64,000 bases of DNA, taken from contig NZ_KB899248.1 in assembly GCF_000378105.1 (NCBI RefSeq), positions 124,001-188,000 of the forward strand, read 5' to 3'. The notes below the pieces were generated by a model, which searched no databases, was not told the origin of the DNA, and was given only the letters and a program-made list of their open reading frames with translations. Below, piece after piece: positions 53,886 through 62,187 of this stretch; the stretch's first letter is position 1; each line of letters starts with the position of its first letter. Source of the DNA: Rubritalea marina DSM 17716. Its GTDB lineage: Bacteria > Verrucomicrobiota > Verrucomicrobiia > Verrucomicrobiales > Akkermansiaceae. The position numbers and the translations under genes are program-made.

Positions 53886-54704
53886 ATGAGCGATACGACC
53901 ATAGGGATCATTGCGGGAAACGGGATTTACCCAGAAACATTCATCGAGGCTGCTAGAAAAAAGGTCCCGGGCGCGAAGCTCGTGGTGGCAGGGTTCCATG
54001 ATGAAACCAAAGCAGAGGTTGCTGATATTGCTGATGCGATGGAATGGTTCCGCGTTGGTCAGCTCGGTGGATTGATCAAATTTTTTAATAAACAGGGGGT
54101 GAATCAGGCCATCATGGTGGGGCAAATCGCACCGCGAAATCTGTTTGATCTTCGTCCAGATATGCGCACCTTGATGATGTTGTCTAAGGTCAAAGAACGT
54201 AATGCGGAGAGCCTGTTCGGTGCCGTCGCGAATGAACTTTCCAAAGATGGTATCGAGCTGATCGATGCCACCACCCACCTCGAAGAATTGCTGCCCGAGC
54301 CAGGTCATGTCTGCGGTCCGAAACTCAAGAAGCGCGCTGTGGAAGATGCCGAGTTCGGCTTCCGCACGGCCAAGGCCACCAGTGCCATGGATATTGGACA
54401 GAGCGTGGTAGTGCGTCACGGCACGGTGCTCGCAGTGGAGGCCTTTGAAGGAACCAATGCCTGTATCAAGCGCGGCGGAGAACTAGGTAGGGGTAAAAGC
54501 TGTACCCTCGCGAAGGTTTCCAAACCGAATCAAGATTTCCGTTTTGACGTTCCTTGCTTGGGGGCACTCACGATCGAGGCCTGTCTCGAGGCGGGCGTGA
54601 CGGTGATCGTTTGTGAAGCTCGCAAGACATTGATGTTAGGGCGTGCGGATGTAGAGCGCCTTTGCGAAGAACAAGGAATCACGATTTATGCCTTGGAGGC
54701 TTAA
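53886..54704 (+). CDS. lpxI: UDP-2,3-diacylglucosamine pyrophosphatase LpxI
   Basis: 272 residues of the DUF1009/LpxI family: GIIAGNGIYPETFIEAARKK at the start, VGQLGGLIKFFNKQGVNQAI, GQIAPRNLFDLRPD, and the active-site block AVEAFEGTNACIKRGGEL. It cleaves UDP-2,3-diacylglucosamine to lipid X in lipid A synthesis, the job LpxH does in enterics. lpxD is far away in this window (4 kb), so the lipid A genes are dispersed. A Gfo/Idh/MocA gene follows 79 bp downstream. Confidence 0.93.
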   Translation: MSDTTIGIIAGNGIYPETFIEAARKKVPGAKLVVAGFHDETKAEVADIADAMEWFRVGQLGGLIKFFNKQGVNQAIMVGQIAPRNLFDLRPDMRTLMMLSKVKERNAESLFGAVANELSKDGIELIDATTHLEELLPEPGHVCGPKLKKRAVEDAEFGFRTAKATSAMDIGQSVVVRHGTVLAVEAFEGTNACIKRGGELGRGKSCTLAKVSKPNQDFRFDVPCLGALTIEACLEAGVTVIVCEARKTLMLGRADVERLCEEQGITIYALEA

Positions 54705-54783
54705 ATTGATACGCGGGAGCATCGGGTGATATTCGCAATCATCGAGCTTGCTTCGCTCCAGATCCTCACCTATCACTGAGCCC

Positions 54784-55707
54784 ATGAAAATTAAGGCAGG
54801 CGTTGCTGGTACTGGATCGATGGGGCGCAATCACGCGCGAGTTTACTCAATGCTCGAAGATGTCGAGCTGACTGCTATTTATGATCAGGATCTTAGCCGA
54901 GCCGAAAAAGTGGCTGCTGAATATGGATGCAAGGCGGTGTCCTCACTCGAGGAATTGGCCGAACATGCCCAAGCGATCTCTGTCGCTGTCCCAACGGTAG
55001 TGCACCGCGAGGTGGGGTGCAAGTTGATGCAACTTGGCTGCGATGTGCTCATGGAGAAGCCAATCGCCAATAGCCTCGATGATGCCAAGGCCTTGATTGA
55101 GACTTCAGTGTCCGAAGACCGCATCCTACAAGTGGGACATATTGAACGCTTCAACCCAGTGATGCGCTCGCTCGAACAACGCCTGAATAAGCCTAAATTT
55201 ATCGAAGCTCACCGTCTATCACCATTCCCGAACCGCAGCATGGATATTGGTGTGGTTCTCGATGTGATGATCCACGACCTAGAAATCATCCTCCACTTGG
55301 TGAAGAGCCCAGTGAGTAGTATTGATGCCGTGGGGGTCAATGTTCTCACACACCGTGAAGACATCGCCAATGCGCGTATTCGCTTTGAAAACGGCTGCGT
55401 GGCGAATGTCACTGCGAGCCGAATTTCGCCTGAAAAGATGCGCAAACTTCGGGTGTTTCAAGACGATTGTTACCTCTCGCTCGATTACCAAGAACAATCC
55501 GGCGAGATGTACTGGAAGGAAGGAATGCAGATCATGAAGAACGAGGTAGAAATCGAAAAAGACGAGCCTCTCAAGCTTGAACTCGCATCTTTCGTTGACT
55601 GTGCAGCCAAGGGGGAGACTCCTGCTGTCACTGGTCAGCACGGGGCCGAGGCTCTCAGTGTCGCTCTCGAAATTACCAACCTCATCGCTCAGGCAAACCA
55701 AGCCTAA
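54784..55707 (+). CDS. Gfo/Idh/MocA-family oxidoreductase, lpx-linked type
   Basis: 307 residues from ATG 54784 (MKIKAGVAGTGSMGRNHARV). The NAD(P) Rossmann motif GVAGTGSMGRNHARV, VLMEKPIANSLDDAKAL with the EKP catalytic Lys, and MIHDLEIILHLV with the active-site His/Asp region are present. HIERFNPVM, FIEAHRLSPFPNRS and ENGCVANVTASRIS match the group that commonly sits with lpxI/lpxB. Some relatives (GnnA) oxidise UDP-GlcNAc to prepare 2,3-diamino lipid A; no partner GnnB aminotransferase is visible here, so that is only a possibility. Confidence 0.87.
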   Translation: MKIKAGVAGTGSMGRNHARVYSMLEDVELTAIYDQDLSRAEKVAAEYGCKAVSSLEELAEHAQAISVAVPTVVHREVGCKLMQLGCDVLMEKPIANSLDDAKALIETSVSEDRILQVGHIERFNPVMRSLEQRLNKPKFIEAHRLSPFPNRSMDIGVVLDVMIHDLEIILHLVKSPVSSIDAVGVNVLTHREDIANARIRFENGCVANVTASRISPEKMRKLRVFQDDCYLSLDYQEQSGEMYWKEGMQIMKNEVEIEKDEPLKLELASFVDCAAKGETPAVTGQHGAEALSVALEITNLIAQANQA

Positions 55708-55743
55708 GCTGGTTCTACTCATAACTCCCAACGATCAAACTCA

Positions 55744-56367
55744 GTGGATAGAATCGAGATCCCGCGTAAGGCCATCTACCGTATTTCCATCTACAGCCGT
55801 TGTTTACGCCGGCTGCAAGAGAAGGGAATCGAAACGATCAGCTCGACCGCGCTGGCTGCCGCCGCAGGGGTGAAGCCTGCCCAACTACGCAAGGACCTTG
55901 GCTATTTTGGTCAGTTAGGAACACGTGGGCTAGGGTACTCAGTGGAGTTGTTGCTCACCACGATCAGCAGCGTGCTAGGGGGCGCACGGTTGCACCCAGT
56001 GATTCTAGTGGGTGCGGGAAACCTCGGACGCGCCTTGCTACGCTACACTGGCTTTATGAAGGAAGGCTTTGAACTCATCGCAGCCTTCGATAAGTTCCCG
56101 GAGTCTATCGATACCTCACGCGTGCCCGTGCCATTGCACGGCGAAGAGGGGATGGTTGAGTTCATTGAAAAGCATCAGGTGCGCATGGCGGTAGTCTGTG
56201 TACCAGCTGAGCAAGCTCAACAAGTTGCTAACACCTTGGTAGAGGCTGGAGTGCAGGGGATCTTAAATTTCTCGCCTACCATCCTACAGACACCAGAGCA
56301 TGTGGTGGTTACCCGCGTTGATCTGGCCATGGAGCTTGAGAACTTGAGCTTCTTCATCGATCAATAG
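55744..56367 (+). CDS. rex: Redox-sensing transcriptional repressor Rex
   Basis: 207 residues from a GTG. The N-terminal winged helix reads IPRKAIYRISIYSRCLRRL and AGVKPAQLRKDLGYFGQLGT (the invariant Rex recognition region). The C-terminal Rossmann domain has VILVGAGNLGRALLRYTGF and a domain-swapping C-terminal helix (LAMELENLSFFIDQ). Rex represses fermentation and respiration genes when NAD+/NADH is high. It is separate from its expected targets; the preceding oxidoreductase gene is 36 bp upstream, so they may be co-transcribed. Confidence 0.95.
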   Translation: MDRIEIPRKAIYRISIYSRCLRRLQEKGIETISSTALAAAAGVKPAQLRKDLGYFGQLGTRGLGYSVELLLTTISSVLGGARLHPVILVGAGNLGRALLRYTGFMKEGFELIAAFDKFPESIDTSRVPVPLHGEEGMVEFIEKHQVRMAVVCVPAEQAQQVANTLVEAGVQGILNFSPTILQTPEHVVVTRVDLAMELENLSFFIDQ

Positions 56368-56592
56368 ATCGTTTCAGTTCATCAATTCAATTTTTGAATA
56401 ATTCATCTAGCACAATCTATCTGCAATTAACTTAGCGTTAGGTTAGTGATGCTTCATTCCGATAGAATATCGATGTTAGTATTACATACTTTTGTACCGC
56501 GACTGCTTGACTTTATGTTCGGTTGTGTAAAAATTCCTATGTCGTTGCTTAGATCGACGAAATAACTACCCTTGTAAATTAGCCTAGCCACT

Positions 56593-56994
56593 ATGAAAAT
56601 TTCTGTTTTCGCCCTGCTGACAGCTGTATCTTGTGCACTGGTGACATCATGTTACCCGCCTGCACCACCGACACCGTCTTCTGCTCCTGTAACCTCTGCT
56701 CCTAACGAGCAACAAGTGATAAATGATGAAGGTCAGCGTCAGCTAGAAGCAGCACGCCAAAACATGGGCCTCGAATCTCAGTTTCCTGATTACCAGCAGC
56801 CTGCGCCAAATCAACCTACAGTCAACCGTGGTGGCACTGTGACATACCCATATGCGACTAAGGTACCTAACCGACCAGGCTTCGTCTTTAACCCATACAC
56901 ACAGAACCAAGTAGACGTACGTGGTATCCCATCCGGCACCTTGGTTCTTGATCCAAACGACAACAACACAGCGAACAAGTTCCGTGTGCCGTAA
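56593..56994 (+). CDS. Lipoprotein with C-terminal 'NPY...DVRG...DP' motif
   Basis: 133 residues. Signal peptide with lipobox VTSC (Cys20), a Pro/Ser/Thr/Gln-rich linker (YPPAPPTPSSAPVTSAPNEQ), then the short tail module FNPYTQNQVDVRGIPSGT, LDP and KFRVP. The tail is shared with the lipoprotein at 3265-3552. The spacing suggests a flexible tether holding a conserved peptide away from the membrane. Single gene, 225 bp after rex, ending at a terminator. Function unknown. Confidence 0.78.
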   Translation: MKISVFALLTAVSCALVTSCYPPAPPTPSSAPVTSAPNEQQVINDEGQRQLEAARQNMGLESQFPDYQQPAPNQPTVNRGGTVTYPYATKVPNRPGFVFNPYTQNQVDVRGIPSGTLVLDPNDNNTANKFRVP

Positions 56995-57025
56995 GTCAAG
57001 GATCTCGTAAAAAACGAAATTTCCT

Positions 57026-57060
57026 GCGCCAAGCCTTGCAAAATGGGCTTGGCGCTTTTT
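57026..57060 (+). terminator. Intrinsic terminator after the DVRG-motif lipoprotein
   Basis: A perfect 10-bp stem (GCGCCAAGCC/GGCTTGGCGC, 10-nt loop) followed by five Ts, placed 13 bp before the tyrA ATG. Confidence 0.85.
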
Positions 57061-57072
57061 ATATCGGTGCAG

Positions 57073-57915
57073 ATGATCAACAAGCTTGCGATATTAGGAC
57101 CAGGACTACTGGGGGGCTCCATCGCTCTGGCGGTGCAGCAGCAATGCCCAGAGCTTGAGCTCTCGCTCTGGGGGCGACGTGAGCAACCGATCGCGCTGGC
57201 GAAGTCGCTAGGCATCGCAGGTGCAACAAGCTCTCTGCAAGAAGCACTCGAAGGGTGTGACTTGGTGATTCTGGCGACTCCGGTAGGTGTGATGGCTCAG
57301 ATGGTAGAGCAGATCAAATCTATCGTGGGGGATCGCCGCGTTCTTCTGACAGATGTCGGTAGCGTGAAGCGTTTGCCGCATGCATCGATAGCGCCGATTA
57401 TAGAAGGTTCTCAAATAGAGTTTATTGGTAGCCATCCGATGGCCGGCTCTGAGAAGGCTGGAATGGAAGCCGCCACTGTGGGGCTGATCCAGGGGGCCAC
57501 CTGTCTTCTAACGAATGACAACAAAGTGGCTGAGGAAAAGGTTGCAGCCTTGGAACAATTTTGGCGAAAGCTTGGCTGTAGCACTCGGCGCATGACAGCG
57601 GAAGACCATGATTACGCAGTGGCGCGAGTGAGTCACTTCCCGCACGTGCTAGCTTCTGTTGGGGCCTCAGTCGGGCTTTCTTTTGAAGATATCACTCCAT
57701 TGTGCGGAGGGGGGATGCGTGACACGACACGCGTGGCTGCTGGTGATCCAGATCTCTGGACTGAGATTCTAATGGAGAACCGCGACGCCCTTCAGCGTTC
57801 GATGCGCGAGAGTATTGCTGACTTGTTGCGCTTGATGGACTGCCTGGAAAAGGAAGACCGTGAACAGCTCTATGAATACCTTGAGACTGCGAAGAAGAGG
57901 CGCGCGCTCATCTAA
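57073..57915 (+). CDS. tyrA: Prephenate dehydrogenase
   Basis: 280 residues from ATG 57073 (MINKLAILGPGLLGGSIALA); the ten-codon extension overlaps the terminator stem. The NAD(P) motif is GPGLLGGSIALAV, followed by LTDVGSVKR and FIGSHPMAGSEKAG (catalytic His region), typical of TyrA. It oxidatively decarboxylates prephenate (or arogenate) in tyrosine synthesis. There is no fused chorismate mutase or ACT domain. It leads an operon with aroA, cmk and plsC. Confidence 0.93.
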   Translation: MINKLAILGPGLLGGSIALAVQQQCPELELSLWGRREQPIALAKSLGIAGATSSLQEALEGCDLVILATPVGVMAQMVEQIKSIVGDRRVLLTDVGSVKRLPHASIAPIIEGSQIEFIGSHPMAGSEKAGMEAATVGLIQGATCLLTNDNKVAEEKVAALEQFWRKLGCSTRRMTAEDHDYAVARVSHFPHVLASVGASVGLSFEDITPLCGGGMRDTTRVAAGDPDLWTEILMENRDALQRSMRESIADLLRLMDCLEKEDREQLYEYLETAKKRRALI

Positions 57916-57941
57916 GACACATTTACTGAAACATTTTTTAT

Positions 57942-59225
57942 ATGGAATCTATCACATTGGAACCAATTACTCGCATCGATGGCGAGGTGAATATGCCGGG
58001 CTCAAAGAGCCTCTCTAACCGTGCTCTGTTATTAGCAGCGCTAGCCGAAGGCACTACAGAGATCACCAATTTGTTGCATAGCGATGACGTGGAGCGCATG
58101 CTCGAGGCACTTGCTGCCCTCGGTGTGAAATACGAACTTTCTGACGATGGCACGCGTTGCGTGATGCAGGGTCTGGGGCGTCCACTTGGTGCAGGTGAAA
58201 AGCTTGAGCTTTTCCTAGGTAATGCTGGCACCGCCATGCGTTCGCTAGCTGGCGCGATGACTTTGGGGCAGGGTGAATTCACCCTAACCGGTATTGAACG
58301 CATGGAAGAGCGTCCGATCGACGCATTGGTCGAAGCGCTGCGTTCGATGGGCTGTGACATCACATGTTTGAAGAATGAAGGCTACCCTCCGCTATTGATT
58401 AAAGCCAATGGTCTTAAAGGTGGTAAGGTTCGGGTTGATGGTACAATTTCTAGCCAGTTCCTCACTGCCCTGCTATTAGCTGCGCCCTATGCACAAGAGG
58501 ATATGGAGATTGAGATTGTGGGGGAGTTGGTATCTAAACCTTACATCGACATCACCACCGACATCATGCAGAAGTTTGGTGTCGAAGTAGAGAATGACAA
58601 TTACCAGCGCTTTGTGGTGAAGTCTGGTCAGGTGTATCAATCACCGGGCAAATTTATGGTAGAGGGAGATGCTTCATCGGCTTCCTACTTCCTCGCAGCA
58701 GGGGCGATCAAAGGCGGTCGCATCAAGGTGACTGGTATTGGTAAGAAAAGCATCCAGGGGGATGTGGCCTTTGCCAAAGTGCTCGAAGACATGGGCGCTA
58801 AGGTGGAATGGTATGATGAATACCTCATCGTGGAGGGCGCTGAACTCACAGCTGTGGATCAAGACATGAACCACATTCCTGACGCTGCCATGACCATTGC
58901 CACTACCGCGCTCTTCGCCAAGGGCACCACGGCGATTCGCAATATTTATAATTGGCGGGTTAAGGAGACTGACCGCCTCTTCGCCATGGCGACTGAGTTA
59001 CGCAAGGTGGGGGCAGAGGTCGTGGAGGGTGAAGACTTTATCGAAATCACACCTCCTCAAAGAATTCAGCACGCTGCGATCGATACCTATGACGACCACC
59101 GCATTGCCATGTGTTTTTCACTGGTAGCTCTCGACCCAGAGTGTGGTGTCACTATCAATGACCCTGGTTGTACAGCCAAGACATTCCCAGATTATTTCGA
59201 GCGACTTGCCTCAGTTAGTAAGTAA
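57942..59225 (+). CDS. aroA: 3-phosphoshikimate 1-carboxyvinyltransferase (EPSP synthase)
   Basis: 427 residues. [20 protein letters not shown] (shikimate-3-phosphate and PEP binding), [14 protein letters not shown], and [14 protein letters not shown] are canonical AroA blocks. It joins PEP to shikimate 3-phosphate in chorismate synthesis. It starts 26 bp after tyrA and is followed 27 bp later by cmk, a common bacterial order. Confidence 0.97.
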   Translation: MESITLEPITRIDGEVNMPGSKSLSNRALLLAALAEGTTEITNLLHSDDVERMLEALAALGVKYELSDDGTRCVMQGLGRPLGAGEKLELFLGNAGTAMRSLAGAMTLGQGEFTLTGIERMEERPIDALVEALRSMGCDITCLKNEGYPPLLIKANGLKGGKVRVDGTISSQFLTALLLAAPYAQEDMEIEIVGELVSKPYIDITTDIMQKFGVEVENDNYQRFVVKSGQVYQSPGKFMVEGDASSASYFLAAGAIKGGRIKVTGIGKKSIQGDVAFAKVLEDMGAKVEWYDEYLIVEGAELTAVDQDMNHIPDAAMTIATTALFAKGTTAIRNIYNWRVKETDRLFAMATELRKVGAEVVEGEDFIEITPPQRIQHAAIDTYDDHRIAMCFSLVALDPECGVTINDPGCTAKTFPDYFERLASVSK

Positions 59226-59252
59226 CATTAGAATCCAACAAAGAGCCCTATC

Positions 59253-59924
59253 ATGAGCAATCATCACATCGCCGTCGCTATCGACGGACCAGCAGCCTCC
59301 GGTAAAAGTACAGTCGCCAAGCGATTGGCAAAGCAACTCGGACTTATCATGGTCAACACTGGAGCCATGTATCGCGCGGTGGCCTGGGCTACCATTCAGA
59401 AGGGTGTGGATCCATCTGATACGGCCGCTGTAGTAGCCATGCTATCGAGTGTGGAGTTCCGCTGTGGGGTGACTGAGATGCTGTCGACGGTGCTCGTTGA
59501 TGGTGCCGACCCTGGCGAGGAATTGAGGCAAGATGCGGTGAATGGCCGTGTGTCCAAAGTAGCTGCAATTCCCGAAGTGCGAGCCTTATTGGTGAAGATG
59601 CAACGTGACTACCTTGAGCTCGGTTCGGTGGTGATGGAGGGGCGCGATATTGGCTCGGTAGTTTTTCCGGATACGCCATTCAAGATGTATATTGATGCTT
59701 CAGAATCGGTGCGTCGTATGCGCCGCGCTGCCGAGGGTATTATCGATGATCCAACGGCTCGTGATAAGGAAGATAGTGAGCGCAAGAGCTCACCCTTAGT
59801 GATTGCTGAGGGCGCGGTGGTGATTGATTCCAGCGAGCTGACCATTGAGGAAGTGGTGGAGCAAGCCGTCGGCGTTTTGGCTGAACGTGGTGCTCCTCAA
59901 GAAATTCTCGACCGCGTGCGTTAA
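59253..59924 (+). CDS. cmk: Cytidylate kinase
   Basis: 223 residues. The P-loop AIDGPAASGKSTVAKRLAKQ and NTGAMYRAVAWATI (CMP-binding) open the protein; VMEGRDIGSVVFPD and DKEDSERKSSPL are the usual later blocks. It phosphorylates CMP and dCMP. Position between aroA and an acyltransferase gene is a common arrangement. Confidence 0.96.
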   Translation: MSNHHIAVAIDGPAASGKSTVAKRLAKQLGLIMVNTGAMYRAVAWATIQKGVDPSDTAAVVAMLSSVEFRCGVTEMLSTVLVDGADPGEELRQDAVNGRVSKVAAIPEVRALLVKMQRDYLELGSVVMEGRDIGSVVFPDTPFKMYIDASESVRRMRRAAEGIIDDPTARDKEDSERKSSPLVIAEGAVVIDSSELTIEEVVEQAVGVLAERGAPQEILDRVR

Positions 59925-59941
59925 AACGAAGTTTCAAGACA

Positions 59942-60559
59942 ATGAAGACAGTTTACTGGGTAGGATACACATTTTTTCGCGCTGCGGGCAAAGCCTTCTT
60001 TAACCGCCGCATCGTCAACGAGCACAAGCTTGTTCAAGATGGAGGTGTCTTAATGTGCGCGAATCACGAGAGTTTTCTAGATCCTCCATTGATCGGGATT
60101 TCTTACCCAATGAATGTCACTTATCTTGCACGCAAGACGCTATTCAAGGGGTTTTTCAAGTGGCTTTACACGCAATGGGACGCGATCCCGATTGATCAGG
60201 AGAACCCGGATATGACTGGGCTCAAGAACATCATCAAGGCGGTCAAGTCAGGCAAGAAAGTGGTGATGTTTCCCGAAGGTGAACGCACCCTTCACGGTGG
60301 GCTCAACCCAGGCTTACCAGGTGTCGGGCTCATCGTTGCTAAGGCTCAGGCAACAGTTCAACCGATGCGGATTTTTGGGGCATTCGAAGCATTGCCTCGA
60401 GGGTCAGGTAAGATGAAATGCAATCAGATTGATATCGTTGTTGGTGATCCGATCCATTTCACCAAAGAAGAGCTCAAGGAATACCGTGGCAAGGACGGTT
60501 ACCAAAAGATCTCTGATCGCATCATGCAAGCGATCAGTGAGCTCACTCCTGAGGGATAG
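59942..60559 (+). CDS. plsC: 1-acylglycerol-3-phosphate acyltransferase (PlsC-like)
   Basis: 205 residues. The HX4D motif is in CANHESFLDPPLIG and the lipid-binding FPEGERT motif in VVMFPEGERTLHGG, with WDAIPIDQE between them. It acylates lysophosphatidic acid to phosphatidic acid at the inner membrane. It lies 17 bp after cmk and is the last gene of the operon. Being small and next to cmk, PlsC is likely, but another lysophospholipid acyltransferase role cannot be excluded. Confidence 0.9.
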   Translation: MKTVYWVGYTFFRAAGKAFFNRRIVNEHKLVQDGGVLMCANHESFLDPPLIGISYPMNVTYLARKTLFKGFFKWLYTQWDAIPIDQENPDMTGLKNIIKAVKSGKKVVMFPEGERTLHGGLNPGLPGVGLIVAKAQATVQPMRIFGAFEALPRGSGKMKCNQIDIVVGDPIHFTKEELKEYRGKDGYQKISDRIMQAISELTPEG

Positions 60560-60600
60560 GTTGTACCCTTGAGGAGGCGGTGCGTTCAAGCATGGTGCGG

Positions 60601-61218
60601 CTAGACATCAATAAAGGGTTCATTGTCGAAGCGTTTTTCTTTCTCGCCCATGTTCTGAGGCATCTCCTTGAGTTGCTTGAATTGTTTCCTCAAGTTGAGG
60701 GCAAGAGCGGTGAGTGAGAAGCCGATGATGATGGCGAAGATGGAGAACAGGCGTAGCATGGTAGCTGCAGCCGCTGCTGGATGGCTGATGATCCAGTAGC
60801 CGAAGAAGAAGCTCGCGATTGCGGCGAAAAAGAGAAACAGGCCACCGCGGTTTTTGAAGCCAATGTTGAGCCCAATGGAGCCGAAGACGAAGCCTTTAAA
60901 GATAAGAATCCAGCCGAGCATCATGATGATGAACTGGGCGATGAGTTGTGGGTTCAGCAGGAATAAGAGACCGATGCCGATGGAGAGGATGCCGGTGCCT
61001 TTAGTGATACCTCGTCCAGGGCTAGGCTTGCCACTCAGCGTGCTGGCTAGGCTGATGCCGCCATCGAATAAGAGGTAGATTGCCCAGTAGGTGATGAGGA
61101 AGCCAATGGTGAGCAAGGGCGTGGTGAAGGCGAGCAGTCCAAAGGCTAAAAATGCTAGACCTCGTATGAGGATAAGCCACCAGGTACTGGCGAGTAGGGT
61201 AAAGATCATCGATTGCAT
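60601..61218 (-). CDS. HdeD-family (DUF308) membrane protein
   Basis: About 205 residues from the ATG at 61218 (MQSMIFTLLASTWWLILIRG); the frame opens 12 codons earlier. Six hydrophobic helices in three pairs are visible: WLILIRGLAFLAFGLLAF, TYWAIYLLFDGGISLA, GILSIGIGLLFLLNP and others. The RG.....FG..A pattern and 'P..T....' loops match HdeD-type acid-resistance membrane proteins. The C-terminal tail is charged (MGEKEKRFDNEPF). Role outside enterics is unknown. Confidence 0.82.
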   Translation of the reverse strand: MQSMIFTLLASTWWLILIRGLAFLAFGLLAFTTPLLTIGFLITYWAIYLLFDGGISLASTLSGKPSPGRGITKGTGILSIGIGLLFLLNPQLIAQFIIMMLGWILIFKGFVFGSIGLNIGFKNRGGLFLFFAAIASFFFGYWIISHPAAAAATMLRLFSIFAIIIGFSLTALALNLRKQFKQLKEMPQNMGEKEKRFDNEPFIDV

Positions 61219-61298
61219 GGTTGTCAAAAGTAGTCGGTTAGTGGGCAATGCCAATCAGGGCGCTTGAGTTTCAGGCTGGCATGGGCTAGTAGCATGGC

Positions 61299-61736
61299 AT
61301 GACTCAAGCACAACTAGGAATCCTCATTGGTGGGCTCTTGCCAGCAGTATTCTTCGGTATTTCTGGGATTTGTCAAAAGATCAGTAGCCAGTACGGCGTG
61401 GGGCCGGGTGCATTCTTAATCGGCACTGGTGTTGGTGTGATACTTGTTGGGGTTGGGGTGACTGTAGTGCAAGCTAGGCAAACGATCAACCTTGCATCTG
61501 GGTTGGCAGCGGGAAGCATGGGGGTGTTTTGGGGGCTTGGTGTGATGTGCGTGGTCACAGCGCTCAATCAATACAAGGCGCCATTGGCGGTTTTGGCTCC
61601 GCTGTACAACATGAATACTGTGGTGACGGTCCTGGGCTCGTTGATTCTCTTTTCTGAGTGGGATCAAGTGCATCCATGGAAGTTGGGAATGGGGGTGTTG
61701 ATGATCATTGCTGGCGGGGTCTTGGTGTCGAATTGA
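61299..61736 (+). CDS. Half-size EamA/DMT-like membrane protein
   Basis: 145 residues with about five hydrophobic helices, roughly half of a ten-helix DMT transporter. GILIGGLLPAVFFGISGI at the start, CVVTALNQYKAPLAVLAPLY and the last-helix pattern KLGMGVLMIIAGGVLVSN resemble EamA repeats, where 'P' and 'G.....GV.L' are conserved. Small members of the superfamily act as dimers. Substrate unknown. It is divergent from the HdeD-like gene. Confidence 0.72.
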   Translation: MTQAQLGILIGGLLPAVFFGISGICQKISSQYGVGPGAFLIGTGVGVILVGVGVTVVQARQTINLASGLAAGSMGVFWGLGVMCVVTALNQYKAPLAVLAPLYNMNTVVTVLGSLILFSEWDQVHPWKLGMGVLMIIAGGVLVSN

Positions 61737-61841
61737 TTCCTCACTCTGATCTTGAGTGACTTAGCTTTGTTACGGTGAAGGGGTCATTTGATGAGCAATT
61801 CCATAGCAGAAAAAAATCTCACATTCCTCACAAAAAAGATC

Positions 61842-61869
61842 TTGCGTCGTGGGTAAATTTCAACATACT
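61842..61869 (+). promoter_or_regulatory. Candidate promoter of the tRNA-Thr pair
   Basis: TTGCGT (61842-61847) and CATACT (61864-61869) are 16 bp apart, 32 bp before the first tRNA. The match to consensus is moderate. Confidence 0.35.
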
Positions 61870-61880
61870 CCGCCCGCAGC

Positions 61881-61896
61881 GACAAGGTGCCTTGTC
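61881..61896. repeat. Perfect 16-bp palindrome just upstream of the tRNA pair
   Basis: GACAAGG and CCTTGTC are exact inverted repeats around TG, five bases before the first tRNA. It may fold in the tRNA leader and guide processing, or be an operator. Confidence 0.5.
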
Positions 61897-61901
61897 AAGT
61901 G

Positions 61902-61977
<76 letters not shown>

Positions 61978-62035
61978 TTTTTCATTCACCACGTTGCATA
62001 TGATCAGGTTCACCATCACGGTGGCACCACGATCG

Positions 62036-62111
<76 letters not shown>

Positions 62112-62129
62112 TTTTTTAATCAATGAAGG

Positions 62130-62161
62130 TCAGTAAGCTCCCACGCTTGCTGATTTTTTTT
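62130..62161 (+). terminator. Intrinsic terminator after the tRNA pair
   Basis: A 9-bp stem with one wobble pair (TCAGTAAGC/GCTTGCTGA, 6-nt loop) followed by eight Ts. Confidence 0.8.
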
Positions 62162-62187
62162 GGTCTCTTGCCAGGCCTTTTGGCTCA

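Noticed and set aside
56368-56592. Small gene or RNA between rex and the lipoprotein gene
   Set aside because: The 225 bp are AT-rich without a frame of protein-like content; a TTGACT box near 56508 lacks a convincing -10 partner.
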